Positions 9,059 through 17,736 of a stretch of 56,084 nt of DNA are shown one piece after another. The notes beneath the pieces were generated by a model. It was not told the DNA's origin. It was given only the letters and a program-made list of their open reading frames with translations, and did no database searches. The stretch lies in assembly GCA_030656615.1 (NCBI GenBank), contig JAUSOY010000011.1:1-56084 (forward strand), given 5' to 3'. The position numbers and the translations under genes were made by a program. How positions within the stretch are numbered: position 1 is the first letter of the stretch; the number at the start of each line of letters is the position of its first letter. The DNA comes from Bacteroidales bacterium (GTDB taxonomy: Bacteria; Bacteroidota; Bacteroidia; Bacteroidales; TTA-H9).

Positions 9059-10189
9059 ATGAAATTCAGTATTCATCATACCGATAGTGCGTCCAGTGCC
9101 CGAAGTGGGCTTTTAGAAACCGATCACGGACAGATATCCACCCCTATTTTTATGCCTGTAGGAACCGCAGGTGCTGTTAAAGCCGTGCATATCAGAGATG
9201 TAAAGGAAGATACTGATGCCAGGATTATCCTCGGAAACACCTATCATCTCTATCTGCGGCCCGGGCTGGATGTTTTAAAACAAGCCGGCGGACTTCATAA
9301 ATTCAATGGATGGGACAGGCCAATATTGACCGATAGTGGTGGTTATCAAGTATATTCGCTTGCCGCATCCCGCAAGCTTAAAGAAGAAGGAGCTGTTTTT
9401 CAATCGCATATCGACGGTTCAAAACATATGTTCTCGCCAGAATATGTCATGGATATTCAGCGAATTATTGGCGCCGATATTATGATGGCATTTGACGAAT
9501 GCACGCCCTACCCCTGCCCTAAAGATTATGCTCATAAAAGCATGGACATGACCCACCGTTGGCTCGACCGTTGTATTACACAATTCAATAATACGGAGGG
9601 TATTTACGGACATTCCCAAAGCCTTTTTCCTATTGTACAGGGCAGCACCTACCCTGATTTACGGAAAATTTCCGCTGAATACATTGCCTCCAAAGGAGCT
9701 GAAGGCAATGCAATCGGTGGCTTATCAGTGGGCGAGCCAGCCGAAATGATGTACGAAATGACCGAGCTGGTTTGCAAGATACTGCCATATGATAAACCAC
9801 GTTATTTGATGGGCGTCGGAACACCATCCAATATTCTGGAAAGCATTGCATTAGGTGTGGATATGTTTGATTGTGTGATGCCTACGCGCAATGGCCGCAA
9901 CGGACAACTTTTTACCAGCCAAGGTATCATTAACATCCGAAATGAAAAATGGAAAAAAGACTTCTCACCCATCGATGAAGAAGGATTATCCTTTGTTGAT
10001 TCCTTGCATTCGAAAGCATATTTACGTCACTTGTTTATTGCAAACGAATATCTGGCACCCATGATAGCCAGCCTTCACAATCTTAAGTTTTATCTTTGGC
10101 TTGTGGATGAAGCAAGAAAGCACATCATCCAGGGAGACTTCACAAACTGGAAAAACATCATGCTGCCACGTTTGTCGGCACGCCTATAA
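9059..10189 (+). CDS. tgt: Queuine/preQ1 tRNA-ribosyltransferase, 376 aa
   Basis: This enzyme exchanges guanine-34 of GUN-anticodon tRNAs (Asp, Asn, His, Tyr) for the queuosine precursor preQ1 by a ping-pong mechanism. The first catalytic aspartate is in ILTDSGGYQVYSL, the nucleophilic aspartate in MFDCVMPTRNGRNG, and GNAIGGLSVGEP is intact. The start is ATG 9059, because the predicted promoter is downstream of the ATG at 8972. Unusually, the CxCxxC zinc site of the E. coli enzyme is replaced by GLSFVDS (about residue 307), although the fourth ligand histidine survives in SLHNLKFY. I recall the same replacement in other Bacteroidota Tgt proteins, so this looks lineage-wide and not a defect. 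An LptF/G-type permease gene follows after 39 bases. Confidence 0.95.
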   Translation: MKFSIHHTDSASSARSGLLETDHGQISTPIFMPVGTAGAVKAVHIRDVKEDTDARIILGNTYHLYLRPGLDVLKQAGGLHKFNGWDRPILTDSGGYQVYSLAASRKLKEEGAVFQSHIDGSKHMFSPEYVMDIQRIIGADIMMAFDECTPYPCPKDYAHKSMDMTHRWLDRCITQFNNTEGIYGHSQSLFPIVQGSTYPDLRKISAEYIASKGAEGNAIGGLSVGEPAEMMYEMTELVCKILPYDKPRYLMGVGTPSNILESIALGVDMFDCVMPTRNGRNGQLFTSQGIINIRNEKWKKDFSPIDEEGLSFVDSLHSKAYLRHLFIANEYLAPMIASLHNLKFYLWLVDEARKHIIQGDFTNWKNIMLPRLSARL

Positions 10190-10204
10190 TTCAACTGTAA
10201 ATAC

Positions 10205-10212
10205 TATTTTTG
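10205..10212 (+). promoter_or_regulatory. -7 box of the LptF/G permease gene
   Basis: TATTTTTG matches TAnnTTTG and lies 16 bases ahead of the ATG, so the gene can be transcribed independently of tgt. Confidence 0.5.
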
Positions 10213-10228
10213 TAGCCAAAGCATACCT

Positions 10229-11347
10229 ATGCTAAAAAATATCGACAAACTCAGAAGACTCACGGGTCTGACCATCATCGATCTGTATATTATCCGCAAA
10301 TTTCTGGGTACTTTTTTCTATTCTATTGCACTGCTAATATCGGTCGTTATTATTTTTGATATTTCCGAAAAAATTGACGATTTCATCGACAAACAAGCAC
10401 CCTTGTCGGCCATTATTTTTGATTATTACCTTAACTTCATCCCCTTCTTCATCAATCTGTTTTCTGCCCTTTTTACCTTTATTTCCGTCGTATTTTTTAC
10501 ATCGCGTCTGGCAGCACGGACCGAAATTATAGCCATACTGAGCAGTGGCATCAGTTTTCGGAGACTGCTAAGGCCATACATCATTGCTGCATCATTTTTA
10601 GTAATTCTGACAATTTATCTGGCCAATTTTTTAATTCCTGTATTAAATATCGACCTGCGAGAATTTGAAAAGAAATATATTAAAAATCCGATTAAAACCA
10701 GAGATATTGATATTCATATGCAAATTAGTCCTGGCACATTTATGTATGTCGAAAGTTGGGATAATTCAAAAAATCAAGGAACACGATTCAGTCTGGAGCA
10801 ATTTGAAAGGGGACGGATGATTTCAAAAATTACCAGCGACCGAATTACCTGGGATACAGCCTCCAGTCATTGGCAAATTCATGATTATATTTTGCGTACC
10901 ATCGATTCGATGAATTATCAGACTCTTACGCGCGGCAAAATTCTGGATACCGCCATGACCATGAATCCTGCAGAATTTGTTATCGATGTTGAAGATATCA
11001 AAACAATGAATTACAGTCAGTTAAGAAATTTTATTGATCGTGAGACTTTAAAAGGCAGCAAAAATATTAAGGTTTACGAAGTAGAAAAATACAAACGCAT
11101 CGCTTTTCCTGTTTCAGCCCTCATTTTAACGATTATCGGAGTGGCATTGTCGAGCAGAAAAATCCGTGGTGGAATCGGTATGCATCTGGGTTTGGGAATT
11201 GCCCTGACATTCTCATACATTCTCTTTATGCAGATTTCATCGCAATTTGCTATTTACGGTTCATTACAACCCATGGCGGCCGTATGGATGCCTAACCTAT
11301 TCTTCGGAATAATCGCGGTTTGGTTGCTAAAAATAGCACCAAAATAA
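10229..11347 (+). CDS. LptF/LptG (YjgP/YjgQ) family lipopolysaccharide export permease, 372 aa
   Basis: A protein of the family that extracts lipopolysaccharide from the inner membrane with the LptB ATPase and passes it to LptC/LptA. Three membrane segments precede a periplasmic jellyroll domain (about residues 130-275) and three more follow, the family layout. Diagnostic stretches are YFLSRLAARTEI-like FFTSRLAARTEIIAI (the coupling-helix region), LSSGISFRRLLRP and FPVSALILTIIGVALSSRK. Whether this is LptF or LptG cannot be decided by eye. The order tgt-lptF is one I recall from other Bacteroidota. A fragment closely resembling residues 262-340 of this protein lies 1.6 kb downstream (12933-13184). 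A terminator follows the stop. Confidence 0.88.
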   Translation: MLKNIDKLRRLTGLTIIDLYIIRKFLGTFFYSIALLISVVIIFDISEKIDDFIDKQAPLSAIIFDYYLNFIPFFINLFSALFTFISVVFFTSRLAARTEIIAILSSGISFRRLLRPYIIAASFLVILTIYLANFLIPVLNIDLREFEKKYIKNPIKTRDIDIHMQISPGTFMYVESWDNSKNQGTRFSLEQFERGRMISKITSDRITWDTASSHWQIHDYILRTIDSMNYQTLTRGKILDTAMTMNPAEFVIDVEDIKTMNYSQLRNFIDRETLKGSKNIKVYEVEKYKRIAFPVSALILTIIGVALSSRKIRGGIGMHLGLGIALTFSYILFMQISSQFAIYGSLQPMAAVWMPNLFFGIIAVWLLKIAPK

Positions 11348-11348
11348 A

Positions 11349-11386
11349 AAAGCTGCAAAATCCATTTTGGATATGCAGCCTTTTTA
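11349..11386 (+). terminator. Terminator after the LptF/G permease gene
   Basis: Stem GCTGCA (11352-11357) / TGCAGC (11374-11379) with an inner ATCC/GGAT pairing, followed by CTTTTT. A run of A on the other side means it may also serve the convergent lipoprotein gene. Confidence 0.7.
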
Positions 11387-11400
11387 AATCATTAAAACGC

Positions 11401-12780
11401 CTAGAATATTATACTGATTTTCCGCACCTGACCTGCCATAGGATTACCAGTTGTTATTACCGTTGCGGTAATATCATCCCTTACGCCCTGCGCTGCACCG
11501 GGAATATACATCGAACAGGTAGCTGAGGCGTCGAGGGTAAATGTCTGTTCTTTTGTATATCCATCCGTCCCTATCATGTAGAGGGTAATTTGATCCACTC
11601 CAGCAATAAAATTCTCTGCCTTTGCGGTAATGGTATACCCTTGTTGAGGATCCGGATCGGCCGGACTGGTATACAATTGACTAATCACACAATAATCGTC
11701 GTAGAAAAAATTTGCTTCAGGAAACGTCCCCATCGAAGGTTTGGCATTTACGCTTACCGTTTTGCTGGGTAAACTCGCATGTTGGGCGGTGATGCTTACC
11801 TTGACTTGCTCGGCTGAGTAACTGTCTTTAATATAGCTGCCGATGCGACGGCCAGTATTTGCCCTGCATAGCCACACGTATGCTGTGAGGATGGCTTCGC
11901 ACTTAATAATGGCTATTGGATTAACCATTCTCAAGCAAATCTGATGTTTGGCCAGTCCGAGAGGAATAGCACCCAGACAGACATTGTTCATCAATTCAAG
12001 AGCCTTATCGCCATAGCCTGCTGGAGGAGTCGGCGGTCCTGGGGATGTAGGTAAAATGTAATGGAATTCTCCGATTTGTTCTCCGGGTTCCACGGCAACA
12101 ACGGATATACTCTTATCAGAAGCTTCCGCTATCGCAGAGACGCTCAATCCGGAAACTCCTGAGCCCGAAACATTATATTGGGCATAAATATTTCCGGCAC
12201 CCGATGTTGCATGGAGATTAAATGCTGATTTCTGCTGTGGTCTCTGATTCCAATCCAAGAAAGGAGTGACAGGGGCTGTTTCCTGCCTTTTTGAAAAAAC
12301 AGTATTAGCTGATGATTCTCCACAATTACATCCTTTTGATTTGGTAGGTTTCAATGGATTAAAGGACGTTTGAAAAGCACCCTGATTGTCGGGAAGATTA
12401 AATACAATAACAACACTGGTATCGGATATATAATTCAGTCCCATCATACCTCCACTGGGGCTGCTGAGTGAAGAAACCCTTCCCTGCGCGTCAAATTGAA
12501 TTAAGGTCTGATTTAATGGACTCAAATCCGGAGCATCCACCAAAGCCTGAGTAATGCTTGTAGGCATCCCGTTAACGGATTTCGAACCCAAATAGGTCAC
12601 TTTTCGGCCGGCACTATCGAGTGTCAGAATCTTAGGATCTCCAAAATTGGAGTAGTAGGTTTCGGTAAAGCCCTTTTCTTCTGGTGGAGGGTCTACTTTG
12701 TCTTTGCTGCATCCGGAGTATGACAGAGCTATGGCAATGCTCACAAATGCTAGCGGCAATAGAGGTTTGTACCATTTCAT
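11401..12780 (-). CDS. Hypothetical lipoprotein, 459 aa
   Basis: The N-terminus is a lipoprotein signal: basic MKWYK, a hydrophobic core and the lipobox SYSGC with lipidation at Cys24, followed by SKDKVDPPPEE. The mature part shows beta-rich sequence and a C-terminal segment (about residues 320-459) reminiscent of bacterial Ig or carboxypeptidase-regulatory folds (VKVSITAQHASLPSKTVSV and GVRDDITATVITTG). A cysteine-rich middle (KGCNCGE near residue 150; NVCLGAIPLG, HQICLRMV and IIKCEAIL near residues 265-305) could form disulfides. I do not recognise the family. It is likely anchored in the outer membrane. It stands alone between the permease terminator and an old permease relic. Confidence 0.7.
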   Translation of the reverse strand: MKWYKPLLPLAFVSIAIALSYSGCSKDKVDPPPEEKGFTETYYSNFGDPKILTLDSAGRKVTYLGSKSVNGMPTSITQALVDAPDLSPLNQTLIQFDAQGRVSSLSSPSGGMMGLNYISDTSVVIVFNLPDNQGAFQTSFNPLKPTKSKGCNCGESSANTVFSKRQETAPVTPFLDWNQRPQQKSAFNLHATSGAGNIYAQYNVSGSGVSGLSVSAIAEASDKSISVVAVEPGEQIGEFHYILPTSPGPPTPPAGYGDKALELMNNVCLGAIPLGLAKHQICLRMVNPIAIIKCEAILTAYVWLCRANTGRRIGSYIKDSYSAEQVKVSITAQHASLPSKTVSVNAKPSMGTFPEANFFYDDYCVISQLYTSPADPDPQQGYTITAKAENFIAGVDQITLYMIGTDGYTKEQTFTLDASATCSMYIPGAAQGVRDDITATVITTGNPMAGQVRKISIIF

Positions 12781-12932
12781 AACTTTAATTTTTAATTACT
12801 GCCTAAATATAGTAATAATCAGAACCATTTGTACAGAATAGGTAAAATTGTTTTCTTTTTGTTCAACCAAAATCACATTTGAATTTGATTGTTTTTTGAT
12901 TTCATATCTTGGAAAAACGGCCAATCATAATT

Positions 12933-13184
12933 ACTAATTTCTTCATAGGACTAGAAACTCTATAAGGCAGCAAAATTTCTAAGGTTAACAAAATTGAAAA
13001 ATACAAGCGCAATAATTCTCCTGTTTCAGCTCTTATTCTGACAATATTCGATGTGGCTTTGTCAAACGAAAAAATTCGTGATGGGATTGGTACGTACCCG
13101 GATTTAAAAATTGCCCTCACGCTCTCTTATATTCTATTTATTCGAAGTTCATCACTATATGTCACAATCACCTGTAATTTGTAA
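12933..13184 (+). pseudogene. Decayed 3' fragment of a second LptF/LptG-family permease gene
   Basis: In one frame this stretch reads like residues 262-340 of the upstream permease: KIEKYKR, then PVSALILTI, VALS, KIRDGIG, and IALTLSYILF, aligned over about 75 codons without a gap (the intact protein has VEKYKR, PVSALILTI, VALS, KIRGGIG, IALTFSYILF). Many of the shared codons differ only at silent third positions, so the copy diverged as a working gene before it died. There is an in-frame TAA at 12963-12965 replacing a lysine codon, the upstream two thirds are absent, and the end is frayed. No start codon or promoter is associated. It is a relic of an ancestral duplicate rather than a recent copy. 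Confidence 0.85.
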
Positions 13185-13356
13185 CGTTTTACATATACTG
13201 TAACCTTCTATGAAGTCTGTAGTCCAAAGTGCCCTGATAAACCAAATCCGAATCCTTACAAGTCATTTAATCAAAAAAACTGCAGCTGACGATGATTGCC
13301 CTATCGGCAATTTTGTACAAAAAAATAAAATAATTACCATTCAAAAATAATTAATC

Positions 13357-14304
13357 ATGAAGCGTCTTCTTAGAAATCAGTATTTTTTAAGTTATTCAAT
13401 ATTATATATAATTATCCTGGCTCTAATGGCGTTTTTGGAACATTTTCCGGTGAGTCAGCCCATAGCCGTCCTTCTGATAGTTGGTGTATTATTTTCCTTA
13501 ATCGCCTATAAAGTATCAAAATCGTCTGTTACATTATCATTTAGCAGACCGGTACAAAAACTTGAATGGCTGGTTATCACTTCATTACTAGTTTATATAA
13601 CCTATACGCTGACCTGTGGTATCGTACAAATAAAATCCTTATTTTCTCCACTATTCAATGAAAATGAACAAATCCGGGAAATAATTACCCTTAGTTATAA
13701 ATTGCTGCTATTTGTTATCATACCCTTCTTCGTCTACAAGTTCGCCTACCAATTCCATTTGAAAGATTTCGGTTTACACGTAAAAGTAAAAGAGTTCTTC
13801 ACTAAGAAGAATGCAGTTATTCTGATTGTTATGTTTCTGGTACTATTTGTTTTTCAGTTTTTTCTTGGAAATGGAGCAAAACCTATACGTGAGGGATTGA
13901 TATCAAACAAACAACTGATGATTGGTTTGCCACTCTTATATATTTGGTTGCTTTTTGAGGTCGGATTGGTAGAAGAATTTTTCTTCAGATCATTGGTACA
14001 ATCCCGTTTGGCTGTATTGACTCAATCGGAGTTAGGTGGAATATTTTTAAGCGGTATTTTATTCGGTCTGGCTCACGCCCCAGGCATTTACATGCGGGGA
14101 GGAGGCACTTTAGACAATTTGGGACCAAACCCTTCTCTTATTATGTCTGTTGGATATAGTATTCTGGTTTTATCGGTGGCCGGGTTTTTCCTGTCGATAA
14201 TCTGGAGCAAAACCAGAAATTTGTGGCTGGTCATGGCCATACATGCTTTTATTGATTTGCTACCCGGAATTCATGAATTCGTTAACACATGGAAAATTTA
14301 TTAA
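13357..14304 (+). CDS. CPBP-family intramembrane metalloprotease, 315 aa
   Basis: A polytopic protein with about eight hydrophobic helices and the complete CPBP (CAAX protease/bacteriocin-processing, Abi) motif set: motif 1 EEFFFR (Glu206, Glu207, Arg211), motif 2 FGLAHA with His240, and the C-terminal motif AIHAFIDLLPG near residue 292. Family members are glutamic-type or metal-dependent intramembrane proteases; the substrate here is unknown and no bacteriocin genes are nearby. It begins about 170 bases after the permease relic and is followed by an acyltransferase gene with its own promoter. Confidence 0.88.
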   Translation: MKRLLRNQYFLSYSILYIIILALMAFLEHFPVSQPIAVLLIVGVLFSLIAYKVSKSSVTLSFSRPVQKLEWLVITSLLVYITYTLTCGIVQIKSLFSPLFNENEQIREIITLSYKLLLFVIIPFFVYKFAYQFHLKDFGLHVKVKEFFTKKNAVILIVMFLVLFVFQFFLGNGAKPIREGLISNKQLMIGLPLLYIWLLFEVGLVEEFFFRSLVQSRLAVLTQSELGGIFLSGILFGLAHAPGIYMRGGGTLDNLGPNPSLIMSVGYSILVLSVAGFFLSIIWSKTRNLWLVMAIHAFIDLLPGIHEFVNTWKIY

Positions 14305-14393
14305 TACAAAAATTCAAAATTATCGAACTTCATATTTAGCCTAAACAAGCTGGCAGGTAAAAATTATTAATAAACCTAAACTATACTTATCCT

Positions 14394-14401
14394 TACCTTT
14401 G
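14394..14401 (+). promoter_or_regulatory. -7 box of the acyltransferase gene
   Basis: TACCTTTG matches TAnnTTTG. The apparent TTG start at 14399 lies in this box, so transcription begins downstream of it and ATG 14432 is the likely start. Confidence 0.55.
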
Positions 14402-14431
14402 CCCAAACGTTTTCTAAAAGTGATTGACCGT

Positions 14432-15304
14432 ATGAGCATGTTTATTTTTGTTTTTTTCATTCTCCTGGTATCCCTCTTTGCCTTGCTCCCCTTTTGGTTT
14501 ATCTATTTGCTATCCGATCTTTTCTACTTACTGTTTTTCTATATTATCCGCTATCGCCGCAAGGTCATGCATGATAATCTGCTAAAGTGTTTCCCTAAGA
14601 AAACAAAGGATGAGATTCTGATTTTAGAGAAAAAAACATATAAAAATCTCATCGATATCCTCATCGAAGGCATTAAAGGTTTCAGTATGCGTCCTGCGCA
14701 AATCAATAAAAGACATAAGGTTCTGAATCCTGAATTTATAAAAAGCTATCCCAATCAGGCCATCATCGCTTGCACAGCACATTATGCCAACTGGGAATGG
14801 GGCACTTTTTCGGCCAGCCTTCAAACCAATTTGAAAGTCTTTGGATTTTATAAACCCTTGAGCAATAAATACATCGATCGGTTTTTACGCTGGTCGAGGG
14901 CACGTTATGGTACCGAGCTGGTTTCGATCGGATTAACTACTCGTACATTCGATTCGAACAAGGATAAATCCGTGGCCATCATCATGGCAGCCGACCAAAG
15001 TCCAACCCGGCCGGAAAAATCATATTGGATAAATTTCATGGGGCAGGATACTGCCTTTTTACACGGCCCTGAAAAACATGCGCGGCGCTGCGGATTGGTT
15101 GTTATGTACGCAGCCGTTCGCAGAGTAAAACGGGGATATTATACCATTGAACTTTCTTTATTAACTAACGATATCCATTCATTACCTGATGGTGAACTCA
15201 CTCGTTTGTATGCGGAAAAAGTAGAATCCGAAATCAACAACAATCCTTCAGACTGGCTCTGGTCGCACCGCAGGTGGAAGCATAAGCGGGAAATAGGCGT
15301 TTGA
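14432..15304 (+). CDS. Lysophospholipid/lipid A acyltransferase, LpxL/HtrB family, 290 aa
   Basis: A single N-terminal membrane anchor is followed by the cytoplasmic-face acyltransferase domain. The catalytic HX4E motif is present as HYANWE (about residue 118), followed by the family stretches NKYIDRFLRWSRARYG, IIMAADQSPTRPEK and FLHGPEKHARRCG, and the C-terminal WLWSHRRWKH that ends most LpxL/HtrB proteins. It adds the secondary acyl chain to Kdo-lipid A or an equivalent lipid from an acyl-ACP donor. In Bacteroidota some members act on other lipids (for example aminolipids), so lipid A is likely but not certain. The TTG start 11 codons upstream is excluded by the overlapping -7 box. Confidence 0.88.
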   Translation: MSMFIFVFFILLVSLFALLPFWFIYLLSDLFYLLFFYIIRYRRKVMHDNLLKCFPKKTKDEILILEKKTYKNLIDILIEGIKGFSMRPAQINKRHKVLNPEFIKSYPNQAIIACTAHYANWEWGTFSASLQTNLKVFGFYKPLSNKYIDRFLRWSRARYGTELVSIGLTTRTFDSNKDKSVAIIMAADQSPTRPEKSYWINFMGQDTAFLHGPEKHARRCGLVVMYAAVRRVKRGYYTIELSLLTNDIHSLPDGELTRLYAEKVESEINNNPSDWLWSHRRWKHKREIGV

Positions 15305-15412
15305 TACGGGTTACGAGTTGCGGGTTGCTTTTTAATTGATGCACATCAGGAATTATAATCGTTCGTACATTAGTACACTGAATTTGTTAATTGAAAATAA
15401 AAACTAAACCAT

Positions 15413-15754
15413 ATGGCTACTGATCAAAGTTTTGTTGATTTCGTTATAGACCAGATTGAAAATGAAGGTGAAATCACCAGCAGAAAAATGTTTGGAGAAT
15501 ACGGTATCTTTTCGGGTAAAAAAATCTTCGGATTAATATGCGATAATAAATTGTTTATAAAGCCCACCGAATCAGGCAGGGCATTCATTAAGGATGTTGT
15601 AGAGGCACCACCCTACCCCGGTGCTAAAAACAGTTTTTTGATTGAAGACAAGCTGGACGACCGGGTGTGGTTAAGCGAACTGGTTCGCATTACATTAAAC
15701 GAACTTCCGGAGCCTAAGCCCAAAAAGCCAAAATCAAAAAAAAATAAGAATTAA
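15413..15754 (+). CDS. TfoX N-terminal domain protein, 113 aa
   Basis: A small cytoplasmic protein consisting only of a TfoX_N fold: VDFVIDQIENEGEITSRKM, FGEYGIFSGKKIFGLICD, LFIKPTESGRAF and PYPGAKNSFLIED are typical. The extreme C-terminus is a lysine/proline tail (PKPKKPKSKKNKN). TfoX in gamma-proteobacteria is a competence activator and has an additional C-terminal domain that is missing here; stand-alone TfoX_N proteins in Bacteroidota are common and of unknown role. It is monocistronic. Confidence 0.85.
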   Translation: MATDQSFVDFVIDQIENEGEITSRKMFGEYGIFSGKKIFGLICDNKLFIKPTESGRAFIKDVVEAPPYPGAKNSFLIEDKLDDRVWLSELVRITLNELPEPKPKKPKSKKNKN

Positions 15755-15868
15755 TCGTACAATCAGCTGGTAATTGCGTTTTAACGGTAATTCAATCCTA
15801 TAAAACTTCCGGGCAATTTTATCCTTTAGCTTACTTGCAATGTGATACAGAAGCAATAATAAGCTGTA

Positions 15869-17659
15869 TTACAAATACATAGCTTCTATACGCATAGCGT
15901 ACGCCACTGCAATAACATCCCGCCTAAGCTTCAGTGTTGGGGTCATTTCACCTTGTTCAATGGAAAATGGAGTCAAGATGAGGTGATATTTTACAATTCG
16001 TTCATATGGATTTAAACTTTGTTGAACGATGTCTAATTTCTGATCGATCAGCTTTTTTATCTCCGGATGATCCATGAGGATGGAGATTTCGTCATTCAGG
16101 CCAAGTTTGTGAGCATATTTCATCAGCAATTCCTTTGCCGGGACAATCAAAGCGGTGATGTATTTTCTGTTATCACCAAAAACCATCACCTGTTCAAAGA
16201 GAGGCTCGGCACTCAATGCTGTTTCAACTTTTTGAGGTGCGACATAAAGCCCACCACTGGTTTTAAAAAGTTCCTTAATGCGGCCGGTCATCATGAGTTT
16301 TTCTGATTTTAGCATATGGCCTCTGTCTCCGGTATAAAACCAACCATCGTCAAAACATGCATTTGTGGCTATTTCTTTCTTATAATAACCACTGAACAGG
16401 CTTTTAGAGCGTATCAAAATTTCATCATCGGGGCCAAATTTTATTTCCACGCCTGGCATGGGAGTTCCTACGGTATCCAGGTCAAAATCATCGTGTTTAC
16501 AACAACTAACCGTGGCAGTTGTTTCTGTAAGACCGTATCCATAGTTGATAAAGATTCCCATTGCATGGAAGAATTTCAGAATATCCGGTGAAATAGCTGC
16601 TCCGGCACAAGGCATAAAACGAATATTTCCTCCAAAAATCATTCGTATTTTTTTTCGTACCAAGACATCGGCAATTTTGATTTTTAATCGCAAAACAATC
16701 GGAATGCCCTGATTTGACTGATGATAAGGAATTTGCTTCATTCCCGTTGATTCTGCCCAATCGAAAATTTTCCTTTTAATCAAAGGCCATCGTTTGTATT
16801 CCGTCCGAATTCCCTGCCATGTTTTTTCAAAAAAACGTGGTACCACACACATAACTGTTGGCCTGACTTCCGGTAAAACATCAATGACTTCTTTTGGATT
16901 ATCGAGATACACATTGAGTACCGACTTATGAATCATATAAAACGTCCAGGCTCTTTCAAAAACATGACACAGGGGCAGAAAACATAAAGAGATATCCGAT
17001 TTACTGACTTCCAGTCGCTCATCATGAATTCGGATGGTATTGAGTAACTGACGATGCTCAAGCATTACACCTTTGGGTTCACCGGTCGTTCCGGAAGTAT
17101 AGATTATCGTGGCCAGGTCTTCTTCCGAGGCAGATTCCAATCGTTCGGATAATTCAGAAAGCAAATCAGCATTCGCTTCGCCAGCGATAAATTCAGAAAA
17201 CGACAGTATGCCCTGATTCTGAAATTGGACAGGAATGTCATCATAACAAATTATTTTTTCGAGATGGGGACATCGTTTAGCCACCTCTACTACCCTATTA
17301 AGAATTTCACCACCAGCCGAAAAGAGTACTTTCATTTCGGTTTCCTGTAAAATATACTCCACCTGAGCTTCTGCTGAATTTGGATAAAGAGGAACAACAA
17401 CTGCTCCAATACTCAGAATAGCCAAATCGGTGATGGTCCATTCGGGACGGTTATGGCTGATAATTCCAATGCAGTCTTTTTTACTAATTCCGGCCTTTAT
17501 CAACCCGATTGAAATAGCATCCATCTGACTCAGTGCTTCGTTCCAATGGATGGTTTTCCAGTTGTTTTCGGGTTTTTGACGATATTTAAAGACTGCGTCA
17601 TTACCGTTTTCAGAAGCTCTTTGTCTGAAAAGCCTTGCGAGGTGGGTAGGATAATTCAT
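15869..17659 (-). CDS. AMP-dependent long-chain acyl-CoA synthetase, 596 aa
   Basis: An ANL-superfamily adenylating enzyme that activates fatty acids to acyl-AMP and then acyl-CoA. The ATP-binding P-loop is IIYTSGTTGEPKG (about residue 190), followed by FINYGYGLTETTATVSC, YTGDRG and the hinge/lysine region GRIKELFKTSGG with a C-terminal domain of about 110 residues. Its size and order match the Bacteroidota FadD15-like group. Two adjacent ATGs exist (17662, 17659). A strong promoter, TTG (17694-17696), 19 bases, TACTTTTG (17667-17674), places transcription start at about 17660-17663, so the mRNA would have almost no leader. It is transcribed away from ispE's 3' end in the same direction. Confidence 0.92.
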   Translation of the reverse strand: MNYPTHLARLFRQRASENGNDAVFKYRQKPENNWKTIHWNEALSQMDAISIGLIKAGISKKDCIGIISHNRPEWTITDLAILSIGAVVVPLYPNSAEAQVEYILQETEMKVLFSAGGEILNRVVEVAKRCPHLEKIICYDDIPVQFQNQGILSFSEFIAGEANADLLSELSERLESASEEDLATIIYTSGTTGEPKGVMLEHRQLLNTIRIHDERLEVSKSDISLCFLPLCHVFERAWTFYMIHKSVLNVYLDNPKEVIDVLPEVRPTVMCVVPRFFEKTWQGIRTEYKRWPLIKRKIFDWAESTGMKQIPYHQSNQGIPIVLRLKIKIADVLVRKKIRMIFGGNIRFMPCAGAAISPDILKFFHAMGIFINYGYGLTETTATVSCCKHDDFDLDTVGTPMPGVEIKFGPDDEILIRSKSLFSGYYKKEIATNACFDDGWFYTGDRGHMLKSEKLMMTGRIKELFKTSGGLYVAPQKVETALSAEPLFEQVMVFGDNRKYITALIVPAKELLMKYAHKLGLNDEISILMDHPEIKKLIDQKLDIVQQSLNPYERIVKYHLILTPFSIEQGEMTPTLKLRRDVIAVAYAMRIEAMYL

Positions 17660-17666
17660 CATACAG

Positions 17667-17696
17667 CAAAAGTAAAAGCATATGGGGGTTTTTCAA
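17667..17696 (-). promoter_or_regulatory. Promoter of the acyl-CoA synthetase gene
   Basis: Leftward TTG at 17694-17696, 19-base spacer, TACTTTTG at 17667-17674: a full match to the Bacteroidota consensus only a few bases ahead of the start codon. The flanks contain an inverted repeat, ATATGGG (17680-17686) and CCCATAT (17702-17708), which overlaps the -33 region and could be an operator or the end of the ispE transcript. Confidence 0.6.
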
Positions 17697-17736
17697 TAGA
17701 ACCCATATACAATTAGATGTTTACAATAAAATACGT

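Noticed and set aside
15305-15412. Tandem-like GGGTTACGAGTTGCGGGTT sequence after the acyltransferase gene
   Set aside because: Too short and imperfect to call a repeat family or mobile-element end from this window alone.
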